A DNA stretch of 64,000 nucleotides, taken from the NCBI RefSeq assembly GCF_032362555.1, contig NC_083529.1, positions 4,898,001 through 4,962,000 on the forward strand, in the 5' to 3' direction. The DNA comes from Amyelois transitella. Taxonomy: Eukaryota; Arthropoda; Insecta; Lepidoptera; Pyralidae. The notes below the pieces were generated by a model. That model ran no database searches and was not told the origin of the DNA. It saw only the letters and a program-made list of their open reading frames with translations. Within the stretch, counting starts at the first letter, position 1; each line of letters opens with the position of its first letter. Both the position numbers and the translations under genes were made by a program. Shown one piece after another: positions 33,580-44,109 of the stretch.

Positions 33580-34440
33580 TTTTCAATTGAATTTTCAATA
33601 AATCAAATAAACGCTTACACTGTGACCACACCTTTCGGGATAGAGGGTCAGTATTACCCAGTTACCCAAAGTGAAGCCAATATCACTGTGAAAAATGACT
33701 CCTCCACATGTATTAATGTGTTCCTACAAAATGCTATGGGTTTTTATTATTTTTGTGTAAAGTATTCTAATATTTTTTAAGTCGTTTACATTATTACTAG
33801 AAAACAAACTCCTCTTTTGTTGTACATAATATACACAAGACCGTTGTAATTGGATGAAGGTATGTCCGTCCATAGATAACTAAAAATTGATGTCACTTAC
33901 CGAATACATATACAAGAACAAACGAAACGATTTTGAGGAAAGTGTTTGTTATACTTAGGAAAATGTTTTTGAAGTTTAACCGACTTCAAAAGAGCAAAAG
34001 GGGCGCCGATATCGATTTGAGGCGGTTCTCTCTTATCTTTTACAAATCTTACAATATAATCTTTATTTCCCATAAAAATACATATGTAGTAGACAAAAAC
34101 ATTACGAATATGTTGGGCAAAGGCGGACTTATTAAATCTTGGGATCAGATTTTTGCAATTGATGTCGGTTACCTGGATCCTGTTTTTTTTTTTTTCAAAA
34201 GTAGACTGAATTGTTGTTCATTTGCTGTACGCAAAATACTTATTATAGGTTCCTAAATCAATTTATATGTGAATAATTATGATAAAGTAATAATGTATAG
34301 TCAAAATTTTTTTCTTATCTTCTCATTGCAGATTCGTCCTTGTCAAATAAAAAAATCTTTTTTATCCTTTTGTTAATTCTCCTTTATTCTTCTCAATGAA
34401 CAAACATGCATTTTTTTAGGGGATTCATCCATTATAAAAA
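33580..34440. other. Unassigned stretch with a 107-codon frame
   Basis: The frame at 33933-34256 shows no domain. Its first part contains a small inverted repeat, TTTGAAGT facing ACTTCAAA around TTAACCG, typical of a common moth repeat, so coding is unlikely. Confidence 0.4.
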
Positions 34441-34446
34441 TTATAA

Positions 34447-34510
34447 TTACATACATATAACCACGTCTTTATCCCTTACATGGTAGACAGAGTGAACAGT
34501 CTCTTAAAGA
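34447..34510 (-). repeat. Family A SINE, tail fragment
   Basis: ACCACGTCTTTATCCCTTAC with the start of the AGTCT stem. Confidence 0.6.
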
Positions 34511-34791
34511 AAAGAGAAAAAAAAACAAATTAATTAAAATAATATGTTATCTATTACATATATTATCTATGGCTATTGCCGAGATTTTCTCTTCAATTTG
34601 ACGTGAAAAGTGGTTCTCTTGTTTTGATTGGACTCGGAAAGTGTTGGCGTGGAAACAGGTGTTTCCAGTGATTGCTTCGCTATTTTTATCTCACTATCGT
34701 CTTAATGATAAGAGCTTACATGAAGTGAGCAATGAATGTAGATGGAGCGAAATAAGAATGCATTAATGTTTAAAAACCAATTATATTTCTC

Positions 34792-35054
34792 GTGCCGTGT
34801 GGTTCCCGGCACCAATACAAAAAAAGAATAGGACCACTCCATCTCTTTCCCATGGATGTCGTAAAAGGCGACTAAGGGATAGGCTTACTTACTTGGGATT
34901 CTTTTTTAGGCGATGGGCTAGCAACCTGTCACTATTTGAATCTCAATTCTATCATTAAGCCAAAAAGCTGAACGTGGCCAGTCAGTCTTTTCAAAACTCT
35001 TGGCTCTGTCTAACCCGCAAGGGATATAGACGCGACCATATGTATGTATGTATG
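34792..35054 (+). repeat. Family A SINE, full length
   Basis: GTGCCGTGTGGTTCCCGGC to GATATAGACGCGACC and four TATG units. Confidence 0.9.
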
Positions 35055-35200
35055 TGGAAGTGAAGGTCCCATGGAATTTGTGAAAAACCCGTATTCTATT
35101 GTATGTGGCATTTAATACGTTGCTTTTTGTAGGCGAAGCTGCGGGTAAATCCTAATATTATAAATGTATAGCTTTGATTCTTAAACGTTTAATTCATATT

Positions 35201-35393
35201 TAACGTCTTTACCTATTACGAGGTAGACAGACCCAACAGCTTCGAAGATATTGAAGGCCACGTTCAGCTGTAATGGTTGGATGGTTGAGAAACAAGTTGG
35301 TACAAGAGGAATCCCAAGTTTATAAGCATATCCCTTAGTCGCCTTTTACCATTCATGGGAAAGATATGGAATGATTTTACTCGAATGTGCCAA
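35201..35393 (-). repeat. Old family A SINE
   Basis: TAACGTCTTTACCTATTACG to GAATGTGCCAAAG. Confidence 0.65.
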
Positions 35394-35819
35394 AGTAAAG
35401 GTAAATAAAAAGGTTAATTGAAATTTTTATAATATTTTTAATTATACTTCCTCATTTCTTTATAATCCTTTTTTAGGTCGGAACTAAGAAGTCTTAGCTA
35501 AATTGATGTTTCTTTATAAAGTTTAATCTTACTTCAAGCACTGAAATTTACTTCAAACCCGTATATCTCTGAGCTTAGCCTATCTCGTTGCAAAAAAGAC
35601 CCTTTATTTTGCAATGGCCCCGACAGAGAATTTATTGTACGCCGCTGAAATAAGTCGTCCTTATCACACAACCAGTTTATAAATATATACGAGAGAGATA
35701 GAAAATTGCATCAGGTGCCCGTATATATTTTGGAGTAAATTTATTTTAAAATAACTTTGTAAGGACTGGTTCACATTGGCATGTTTTTGACGCATATTTT
35801 TTATACATACGCTTTGGTC

Positions 35820-35920
35820 ACCCGGGTGATCAAATTCATAACTTTTGACTATAATCTTAAATGAGATAAGTCAGGTTTTTAAACGAAGCTTATCCCGCCT
35901 GACCTTAGTAAACTTTTCAC
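35820..35920 (-). repeat. Family C SINE fragment
   Basis: GAGATAAGTCAGGTTTTTAA then CCGCCTGACCTTAG. Confidence 0.4.
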
Positions 35921-35935
35921 GGTTACCTAAGATAT

Positions 35936-35995
35936 ACATACATACACATATCACGTCTTTTTATCTTACGGGGCAGACAGAAATAAAAACTATTA
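35936..35995 (-). repeat. Family A tail fragment
   Basis: CACATATCACGTCTTTTTATC and ACGGGGCAGACAG. Confidence 0.55.
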
Positions 35996-36335
35996 AGATT
36001 TGTGCTTCGCGTAAAAATCTGATTTCAATCATAGTGATCACGTACCCAAGTTTCACCTTCATCGAGGTGATAACGAAGAATCGTTGTCGATTTTGTTAAA
36101 ATTAAGGAATTTTGAATAAATATTACACTGTTTACTTGAATTCAGAAAAGAAGTTGTTATGTTATCAGAACTAACACTTGGCGGAAGAAGAATAATTGTA
36201 ACTCGGTCACTCGTAACGTTCTGAACGCCCTTTGAAATTCCCTTACGCTCAGGAATAGGATCGCTCCATATATTACATTCCAGATTATTTTCTCTGTCCA
36301 TATATACATACATATTCACGTATATATCCTCATTT

Positions 36336-36578
36336 GATATACAAAGGAAGTGTGAATGGAATTGTTGAAGTGGGAAGGCCTAGACAAACGTACCTTGATC
36401 GAATCTGATACGTTCTAGCAAAAGGTCTGGTCAAGAGTACCTGAAACCGACGAGCTTGCATGAAGAGAGTTATAAATGTGGATGAAGCAAAAGAAGCAGC
36501 AGGAATCGTGGAAAGTGGGAAGATGTGGTCTCTGCCTACCCCACCGGGAAAGAAGCGTGGTTTATGTAAGTATGTATA
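36336..36578 (+). mobile_element. 5'-truncated RTE copy
   Basis: Starts at the ATATACAAAGGAAGTGTG stretch and ends AAGAAGCGTGGTTTATGTAAG. It is close to the 24262 copy (both have GATCTGG-type changes and AAAGGTCTGGTCAAG), so they may derive from one subfamily. A diverged minus-strand family A SINE follows directly. Confidence 0.75.
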
Positions 36579-36579
36579 T

Positions 36580-36725
36580 CCCTACAGCGTAGGCAGAGCC
36601 AACACTCTTGAAAAGACCGAAAGCCCACGTTCAGCTCTTCGACTTAAGCTCAAATAGCCAGCCAGAAGAATCTAAAGTTTATTAGCAATTCCCTTAGTCA
36701 CCTTTTTACGGCATCCATGCATAGT
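36580..36725 (-). repeat. Diverged family A SINE next to an RTE copy
   Basis: ATATCCCTACAGCGTAGGCAG, CTCTTGAAAAGACCG and TCCCTTAGTCACC. Confidence 0.55.
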
Positions 36726-37264
36726 AAACATTGAGAGTAGCAATTCTCTGTCCATACAATAAAAGCAATAATCTCCGACCAAGAACAAAAGGGAACAAAG
36801 TCATCCTTCTTGAATTTCAATCAATTCGTCTCAATTTCCTTCATAGCGTAATCGTGGGGATAAAACGGGCCGGTTTTGTCACGGATATTCGTGCCTTAAT
36901 ATGTAAATACCCTAAGTGAATTTTTGGGGCTCCACTACCGCTTTTGGGGATTATATTTGTATAATATTGTGAATAAATAGTTTGTTTTGAAATTTGTTGA
37001 GATTTGACTATTGTTTAGCGATATGAAGTATCCTATAAAAATGAATAAAATTGTTGAATGTTTTTTTTTTTATTTTTTTTAATTTATTGATTTTTTTTTA
37101 TTTATTGAATTCTTATACCATTTCAGAAATTAGAACGGCTGGAACGGAGCGAATTGTGAAAGGAATGCTGTGATGGCAAAGGAATGAAGTTTTGAAGCAA
37201 AAAGGTCCTATTTCCTCGGTTACATAAAATGTCTCCTGACTTTCATATTAGTTTGGTATAATTA

Positions 37265-37352
37265 CGACATCTATTTACGAAATTTATTTCATATATTTAC
37301 GACTTCCATCTGAAACAGTATTTCTATTCTAATGTGCCAGAAACCACACGGC
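37265..37352 (-). repeat. Family A SINE, 5' fragment
   Basis: TTTACGACTTCCATCTG to GCCAGAAACCACACGGC. Confidence 0.5.
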
Positions 37353-37580
37353 GATATACTTATACAATAAAATAAAAAAATAAAACACACACAATTTTTT
37401 CTTACAATCATATTATTTCTTGTTAAGATAACTGTCGCATACGACTTAATAATCTCTATAACATTTATATATCTTCACAGTTATGCGAAAAAATCGTCTA
37501 CTGCCTCGGACATGGATAATGACGTCATTATACAGGACAGGGTGAGAGAGGTCGGTTGGACCGACTTTTTGTCCATTTAG

Positions 37581-38106
37581 GCTGTGTTTCCACTAAAGCG
37601 GAGCGGTGCGGAGAAGTGAGGAGAAGAGACGTGAAAAGTGGTGAGTGGATCCATTGCAGCGGGGCGGTGCAGAGTATAGTGAAGAAGAGAGCGGTGAGCA
37701 TACAATCACGTCTATATCCCTTGCGGGGTAGACAAAGCCAACAGCCTTAAAAGACCGACAAGCCACGTTCAGCTGTTTGGCTTGATGATAGAAGCCCATC
37801 CCTTTAGTCGCCTTTTACGACATCCACAAGAAAGAGATGGAGTGGCCCTGTTCCTTTTTCTTTTAGTGCCGAGAACCACCCGGAGTAAACCGGTAGATAT
37901 TAGTTTATTTCGTATCCCGCTTAAACGTTAAACGCACGAAGGCTACTCATTCGTTCAGACACTCGCATGCTCGTTAATTTTGTATGAAAATCCGCTCCTC
38001 TCCGCTACACTGTTCCTATTTATACGGAGTCGAGATTTCAAGTATTGTAATTCTTTAATCATACACCGCTAAGCTCCAGTCATCTCCGCTTCAGTGGAAA
38101 CGCAGC
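37581..38106. mobile_element. MITE with 26-bp TIRs, carrying a SINE
   Basis: GCTGTGTTTCCACTAAAGCG at the left faces the complement of GCTGCGTTTCCACTGAAGCG at the right. TTTAG flanks both ends (37576-37580, 38107-38111). A minus-strand family A SINE (37699-37883) sits inside. No coding sequence. Confidence 0.75.
37699..37883 (-). repeat. Family A SINE nested in the MITE
   Basis: ATACAATCACGTCTATATCC to GAGAACCACCCGG with the middle deleted. Its stem is kept by G-U type pairs (AGCCTT facing AGACCG). Confidence 0.8.
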
Positions 38107-38165
38107 TTTAGGCCGGCATACCATAATGTTAGTGTTTTTCTTACGAAGTCTTTCGTGATCCGATG

Positions 38166-38220
38166 GTAAGTAAAAACTCTTTATTGCACCAAAAATAAAG
38201 CGCATGGAACAAAACATGTT
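38166..38220. repeat. Family D fragment
   Basis: AAAACTCTTTATTGCACCAA as at 43770. Confidence 0.5.
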
Positions 38221-38227
38221 AATACAG

Positions 38228-38320
38228 GTCACGTCAAGAGTACGCGAAACCGGTTCAAAATAGAGTTATGAAAGTGAATGACGCGAAAGAAGTATGCAGG
38301 GATCGTGGCATGTTTTAAGG
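38228..38320 (+). mobile_element. RTE fragment
   Basis: CAGGTCACGTCAAGAGTACG through GCAGGGATCGTGGCA; both ends are missing. Confidence 0.6.
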
Positions 38321-38334
38321 CTAATACATTTTAG

Positions 38335-38470
38335 ATTGTTATTTTAAGCAATGGGCTAGTGACCTGTCACTTATTTCTTTCATTAAAAAATACAGCTGAA
38401 CGTAGTCTTCAAGTCTTTGCTACATTATTAGCTCAGTCGAAACCGCAAGGGATAAAGACGTGATTATATC
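38335..38470 (+). repeat. Family A SINE, 3' half
   Basis: GCAATGGGCTAGTGACCTG to GGGATAAAGACGTGATTATA. Confidence 0.65.
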
Positions 38471-39207
38471 TGCCGCACGATTACTAAAAACACGCTAACC
38501 CACATTTTCAAGTTTTGAGATACGAGCGAAAAACGCGCGAAATATTTAGAATTGTCGCCATTTCAAAACCATATGTCACACAACGAACTTTTAAATACCC
38601 AAAGATAGGCAATCAAAATCACTATTAAAAATCGATAATTTTAATAAGATTAATCAACTATTATTTTGAAAATGAGCGTATAAGGCAGTTTTATTGGGTT
38701 TTTTAAATTTTTTTTTACTATGAATACTTTACTAAAAGATCATTAAGTATACCTTAGCGACCTTATAGCATATGATTCGAATATAAATATGACTTGCATT
38801 TTTAGGTTCTAAAAACTAGTCTACAATAAATTACTAAAATATCGTTAAGGTGTTTAACGACGTTTTAGTTATTTATTGAGAGCTCTAAATTAGAAACAAA
38901 ACATGACTGTATCAACTCAAAAGCTTTTTAACAACCTTCAAGACTAGCTTTGCAGTGTTGCTACATTGCTGTATTTTTTTTCTCTATTGTTTACCTTATT
39001 ATTAAAACACTTAAAAGACGTTACGCCCAAAACCTTGAACATAAGCGATCTTTTAGCTGTGACTTTAGGTTGGAAAAGTTTATGCAATTATAGAAAAATA
39101 GGAACATTAACTACCAAATTGAAACAAAATATTATGTATTTTAAGGTTTATTAAAAGAAAGATATGTAACCTGCCTTGCTATGGTTCTCTAAAGAATAGG
39201 TAAATTA

Positions 39208-41820
39208 TACATACATACATAAACTCACGCCTCTTTCCCGGAGGGGTAGGCAGAGACTACCTCTTTCCACTTGCCACGATCCCTGCATACTTCCTTTGCT
39301 TCATCCACATTCATAACTCTCTTCATGCAAGCTCGGCGGTTTCGGGCACTTTTGACCTGACCCTTCACCAGGACGTCCTTAATTTGATCAAGATATGTTC
39401 GTCTAGGTCTTCCCACCCCGACCTTTCCCTCCACACTCTCCTTGTATATCTGCTTAGTCAACCTGTTTTCATTCATCCTCTCCACATGACCGAACCATCT
39501 CAACATACCCTTTTCTATTCCTGTAACTACATCTTCTTTCACATCACAACATTCCCTTAATACGCTGTTCCTTATCCGGTCACTCAATTTCACACCCAAC
39601 ATACTCCTTAACGCTCTCATTTCCACTGCATTTATTCTGCTTTCGTGCTTCTTTTGCCATACCCAACTTTCACTCCCATACATTAATGTCGGGACCAACA
39701 CGCCCCTGTGCACAGCCAGTCGAGCCTTTTTGGATAGTTTCTGACTGCTCATAAAGGCATGCAAAGCTCCATTCACCATGTTCCCCGCGTTCACTCTCCT
39801 TTCAATATCACTATCACACTTGCCATCTGATGTAAACTTTGATCCTAGATATACAAACTCTTTCACTTGCTCAACTTTTTCTCCTCCAATCAAAATATTA
39901 CATGCTGTCATTTCTTTCTCCATTTCAAAAACCAGTGTTTTAGTTTTACTTACGTTCACTTTCATTCCTTTCTCTTTTAAAGCTTCATGCATACAGTTTA
40001 CCATCTCCTGTAACTCCTCCGCTGATGACGCCAGTATAACCTGATCGTCGGCATAGAGCAGACATTTGACGAGTAATTCATTCATCCTTAATCCACTTTC
40101 AGACTCTTTCAAATCTGTCAAACAACTATCCATAAATAGGTTGAACAGCCACGGTGACGCAACACATCCCTGCCTAACACCTTTCTCAATCTTAAACCAC
40201 TCAGTGTGCGCTCCGTTTATCCTGACACAAGCACTCGAATCCTCATATAAGGATTTCAGTGCTCGTATCAAGAGACTGCTCACCCCATGCATAGAAAGTG
40301 CTGACCACAATTCATTCCTCTCAACTCTGTCATAGGCCTTTTCCAAATCCACGAATGTGCAATAGACTTTTTGACTCTTGGCCAAAAACTTTTCGGCTAT
40401 GCACCGCAAAGAAAAGACCTGATCAGTACATCCCATTCCCTTTCGAAATCCCGCTTGAGCATCCCATATTTTGTCATCAGTTTCATTCCTGACTCTATTA
40501 ATCAATACCTTAGCATACAATTTGCCGACGACGCTAAGCAGGCTTATACCACGATAATTTTTGCAGTCCAGTTGTGACCCTTTTCCTTTGTAAAGTGGCA
40601 CAATAATAGCCTTACACCAATCTTTTGGTACTCGGCCGCTTCTCCAACACAAATTGAAAAGGCAGTACAACTGTCTAGCTACGACGCCTTTTCCTGCTTT
40701 AAGCATCTCGACCGACACTCTATCATACCCGGCAGCCTTACCCGCTTTCATACTCTTAAGTGCTTCCACAATTTCAAACATTTCAATTTCGCCTTCCATC
40801 TCATTCTCTTTTTCTTCGCTATAGCAGAACTCTTTCTTATTTTCTTCCTTTTTTTCAAATAAACTCTCAAAATAGTCCTTCCATATCTTTAGCACACATT
40901 CTTCTCCTTTCACAACGCTACCATCCTGGCATCTGATCCTAGTCAGCTCTCTGGTTATAGTTTTTCCTCGGGCTGACCTTACGGATTTCCAGAATACTTT
41001 CAGATTTGACTGAAAGTCTTCTGATAGTCTTTTATCAAAATCCTCTTTATACTCTTCTTTTTTTCTAATCACAGCTTTCTTAACCAAATCTTTCATTTTT
41101 TTATATTCCTTACGTGCTTCATTCACATCCTCATCTATAACCTCTTGCATTCTTAAGTTAGCTTTTGCTGCTAACAAATCCAGCCATGCTTTCTTCTTTA
41201 ATCGCACAAGTTCTTGCACATCTTTACTCATCCACGCATTTTTGTGATTTTTCCCTTTCCTTCTTCTACTTACACCACACACTTCAACAGCTACTTTCAC
41301 AATTCTTTCTTTAAATTCCTTCCATCCATCTTCAATATTGCTCCTCTCATCTAAATCTTCAATTTCATCCTTCAGTCTATTAATATACTTCTTACCTACA
41401 TCCATATCTTGCAAATTTTCTACTTTCACTCTTTCCAAAGCGCTGGTTTGCTCCCTTACCCTGTGCCGCCAGCGATTGAAGATACCCCTTATCCGGGATA
41501 TCACCAGTAAATGGTCCGAGTCAATGCCAGCACCGCGATATGCACGGGTATCCAGCACTTTGTTCTTCAATCTTTCATCTACAATCACAAAGTCTATCAT
41601 TCTTTTTAAAATACCTTCCACTCTTGTATAGGTGTGGATCTCTTTATGTTGAAACATTGAGTTCGACACAAAAAGATCCCACTCTAGACAAATTTCTAAT
41701 ACACTTCTTCCATTATCATTCACCTTTTCGTCACCAAACGCACCAAGCACCTTTTCATATCCATCACGCTTTACACCCACCCATCCATTAAAATCACCTA
41801 ACATAATAATCTTCTCATAT
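39208..41820 (-). mobile_element. RTE-type non-LTR retrotransposon, 5'-truncated
   Basis: On the minus strand the copy begins inside the endonuclease domain (EKIIMLGDFNGW) and runs through the reverse transcriptase to a very short 3' UTR ending in (TATG)n, read as CATA repeats at 39208-39222. RTE elements are known for short 3' UTRs and microsatellite tails. The 5' edge near 41820 is a truncation: the first endonuclease motifs and any upstream frame are absent. No clear target duplication was found. The unbroken frame suggests a recent insertion. Confidence 0.85.
39225..41804 (-). CDS. RTE polyprotein (endonuclease C-terminal half plus reverse transcriptase)
   Basis: The frame has 859 codons without a stop. 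The order from the N-terminus is GDFNGW and a later DSDHLLV (late motifs of the AP endonuclease), a lysine-rich linker, then reverse transcriptase blocks: GYDRVSVEML, IIVPLYKGKG, YRGISLL, AGFRKGMGCTDQ, FVDLEKAYDRV (484-494), GVRQGCVASPWLFNLFMD, and the catalytic YADD at 584-587. It ends with YLGSKFTSDG, LRWFGHVERM and the segment KVGVGRPRRTYLDQIKDVL found in all truncated copies here. The enzyme would nick target DNA and reverse-transcribe its RNA in place. The endonuclease lacks its first catalytic motifs, so this copy cannot insert on its own, but its RT domain looks intact. Confidence 0.88.
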   Translation of the reverse strand: MLGDFNGWVGVKRDGYEKVLGAFGDEKVNDNGRSVLEICLEWDLFVSNSMFQHKEIHTYTRVEGILKRMIDFVIVDERLKNKVLDTRAYRGAGIDSDHLLVISRIRGIFNRWRHRVREQTSALERVKVENLQDMDVGKKYINRLKDEIEDLDERSNIEDGWKEFKERIVKVAVEVCGVSRRRKGKNHKNAWMSKDVQELVRLKKKAWLDLLAAKANLRMQEVIDEDVNEARKEYKKMKDLVKKAVIRKKEEYKEDFDKRLSEDFQSNLKVFWKSVRSARGKTITRELTRIRCQDGSVVKGEECVLKIWKDYFESLFEKKEENKKEFCYSEEKENEMEGEIEMFEIVEALKSMKAGKAAGYDRVSVEMLKAGKGVVARQLYCLFNLCWRSGRVPKDWCKAIIVPLYKGKGSQLDCKNYRGISLLSVVGKLYAKVLINRVRNETDDKIWDAQAGFRKGMGCTDQVFSLRCIAEKFLAKSQKVYCTFVDLEKAYDRVERNELWSALSMHGVSSLLIRALKSLYEDSSACVRINGAHTEWFKIEKGVRQGCVASPWLFNLFMDSCLTDLKESESGLRMNELLVKCLLYADDQVILASSAEELQEMVNCMHEALKEKGMKVNVSKTKTLVFEMEKEMTACNILIGGEKVEQVKEFVYLGSKFTSDGKCDSDIERRVNAGNMVNGALHAFMSSQKLSKKARLAVHRGVLVPTLMYGSESWVWQKKHESRINAVEMRALRSMLGVKLSDRIRNSVLRECCDVKEDVVTGIEKGMLRWFGHVERMNENRLTKQIYKESVEGKVGVGRPRRTYLDQIKDVLVKGQVKSARNRRACMKRVMNVDEAKEVCRDRGKWKEVVSAYPSGKEA

Positions 41821-41904
41821 ATAAATGATAATGATTAGAATAAGTGTACATAAGTAACTAATATAAGAAGTAGAAAAAAAAACACTTATTCATGTGATTA
41901 TGTG

Positions 41905-42347
41905 GTTTTCCTACTTCTTACATCATTTGATGCAGCATGATTGACTGGTAATTGTGTCCAAAATACTAGTTTATGAACAGGAATAATATTTTTCAATTTT
42001 TCAATCAAGTTATCTTTTCGCTCTTGCTCGATACCTTTAGGAAATGATCTGAAAGATAGTGATACAGCTTTAGGATTTTTGAGATATTTATCATTCAGAA
42101 ATCTCAATACTTCTTCTCATACTTCTTCTTCTTCGTCAAAATTATTTTTATAAAATAAGTCAAATTCATTTCTTTTAAAATTAACTTGTACCATAGTTTT
42201 CATATATGCTCTTGGAGAAGATTTTTGAATTCGTCGATCTGAAATATTGTTGGGCATATTTATGAATTGTTGAGCGGTTAGCGATTCTACAATGACTTTA
42301 TTATTATTAATTGATGATACTGCATCTACAAAGTCGTGATAGCGCAA
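41905..42347 (-). pseudogene. Second relic of the same transposase-like C-terminal family
   Basis: On the minus strand an open stretch with YHDFVDAV and LFYKNNFDEEEE reaches a TGA near 42117 and continues in the same frame (EEVLRFLNDKYL, then ERKDNLIEKLKNIIPVHK) to about 41905. The order (HDF, then YKNxFxDEE, then a lysine-rich helix, then IP) parallels YHDFISLKK, YYKNSFADED and DLKSLLKSNHIPKFY of the 10911-11472 copy. There is no initiator ATG and an upstream stop is close, so this is a 5'-truncated dead fragment. No terminal repeats were found around it, and the RTE insertion abuts its end. Confidence 0.5.
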
Positions 42348-42535
42348 GCGACACTAAAATGACGGGTCGCGCGGGGTGGGGTGCCAGAGTGATTAGCGGG
42401 GATTTTGTATGGTATTGATGCTAAGCGTTATTATAGTATTGTATTTGTAATTTTTATTTTACTTACGTCAATCGCTTTGGGCGGTTAACGTCTCAGAAAA
42501 AGTAATAATTTTATTTATGGTTTTACTGGTCATAC

Positions 42536-42969
42536 GCTAAAAAGTCGTTAACTGATTTTAACGTTCATAAAGTGTTTTATTTTGGGAAAACGTTTTTATA
42601 GCTTAGTATATTTATTTGCAATTTAAACAGTAAACCTAACTGAATAGTAACTAAAGGATCTTTACGATTCTTTAATGTGGTAAAAAAGGGTAATGTTATT
42701 ATTGCAATGTAACTATAGCGATTATTTTGAAAGCATAACCACGTTAAGGTATAAAAGTGATTTTTTACTGAAGTATTGTTGGTTAACGTCTATAAAGCTA
42801 TGTTCACTATTGTTTTTTTCTTCGCTTAACGATATATTTGTGTTGGCTATTTTCAAAACTACAAGCGATAGAAAAATGTTTCTAAGACAGATCGATAGAG
42901 ATTTTTTTCCTGTATAAAGTGGTATCAAAAACTCAAAATCGACCCCTTGAGGCTTAACGACTTTTTAGC
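42536..42969. mobile_element. Candidate MITE with perfect 16-bp TIRs
   Basis: GCTAAAAAGTCGTTAA at 42536-42551 faces its exact complement at 42954-42969. The interior is AT-rich and non-coding. Flanking TA dinucleotides one base outside are possible but weak as a TSD. Confidence 0.5.
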
Positions 42970-43288
42970 TAACGGACGGCAGATGTGTGATTCGTTGTTA
43001 GAACTGAAACACTCCATCCGTCATCGCCTGCCTCTTAAAATATATATTGTCAAAATGTTGTGTCAGTACAAATTGGGTGGTAGGTTGATTTACGTGACTC
43101 AAGGACGACCTTAATAATATCCCGACTATGATTTATTGCGTACACACCGTGAATAATAAGGGAATCATAATAATCCCGTGGACGTTGGTTTAGTCATTAT
43201 TTTCCACTTATTTTTATCATAATATAAATAGACTTATAAAGATAATGCTGAGTCTTTACAGGATTTATCGATATTGTAAATTAAATGT

Positions 43289-43528
43289 GCCGTGTGGTGC
43301 CCGGCACCAATACAAAAAAGAATAGAACCCCTCCATTTCTTTCCCATGGATGTCGTAAAAGGCGACTAAGTGATAGGCTTACAAACTTGGGATTCTTTTT
43401 CAGGCGATGGGCTAGCAACCTGTCACTATTTGAATCTCAATTCTATCATTAAGTCTTGCCATTCAGTCTTTTCAAGACTGTTGGCTCTGTCTACCCCGCA
43501 AGGGATATAAACGTGACCATATGTATGT
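43289..43528 (+). repeat. Family A SINE with 15-bp TSD
   Basis: TTGTAAATTAAATGT at 43274-43288 and 43529-43543. Confidence 0.92.
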
Positions 43529-43754
43529 TTGTAAATTAAATGTAATGCTTACAAGCGATAAAAAAAATTGTAGTCAGATTTGTGGTAGCTGCGTCTCGCG
43601 CTGGTTATAAAAGTCAATTAAGGGATAGGCATCTGAAAGTTTTATAAATAAAAAAGTTTTATAAATAAATTTTTATATACTGTATTTCTATTTACAGAAA
43701 CGTACCTAGATGAGTGAAACCGTAATTCCGTAATCCCGCGGAAATAGAGACCGA

Positions 43755-43870
43755 GATAGATAGATAAAACTCTTTATTGCACCATAAGAGTAAAACAGCA
43801 CAAAACAGATAGAGATGGTACAAAGGCGGACTTATCGCTAATGCAGTGTCTTCTAGTCAACCTTTTGGTG
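43755..43870. repeat. Family D repeat
   Basis: AACTCTTTATTGCACCATAA, GGTACAAAGGCGGACTTATC and TTCTAGTCAACC. Confidence 0.55.
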
Positions 43871-44109
43871 GAAGACATTACATTGCTACTAAGTAACTCT
43901 GTAAGCGAATTCCAGGCTCAAAAACACTATGGAGGATACAACTTCCAATGCGCAAAGATGAGAGAAATACTAGTAACCTCTGTTTTTTCAAAAGGTTTGT
44001 TTACAAAATTTCTGTGTCAGAATTCAGACATTGTATCGCGAATTTCTTTTGTAAAGGATTTTCGCTACATCGGCCTTCCAGTGTGAGGTGAAAAACTTGT
44101 TTCCACTTA

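Noticed and set aside
39778..41791. Plus-strand frames opposite the RTE
   Set aside because: They are antisense shadows of the long minus-strand polyprotein.
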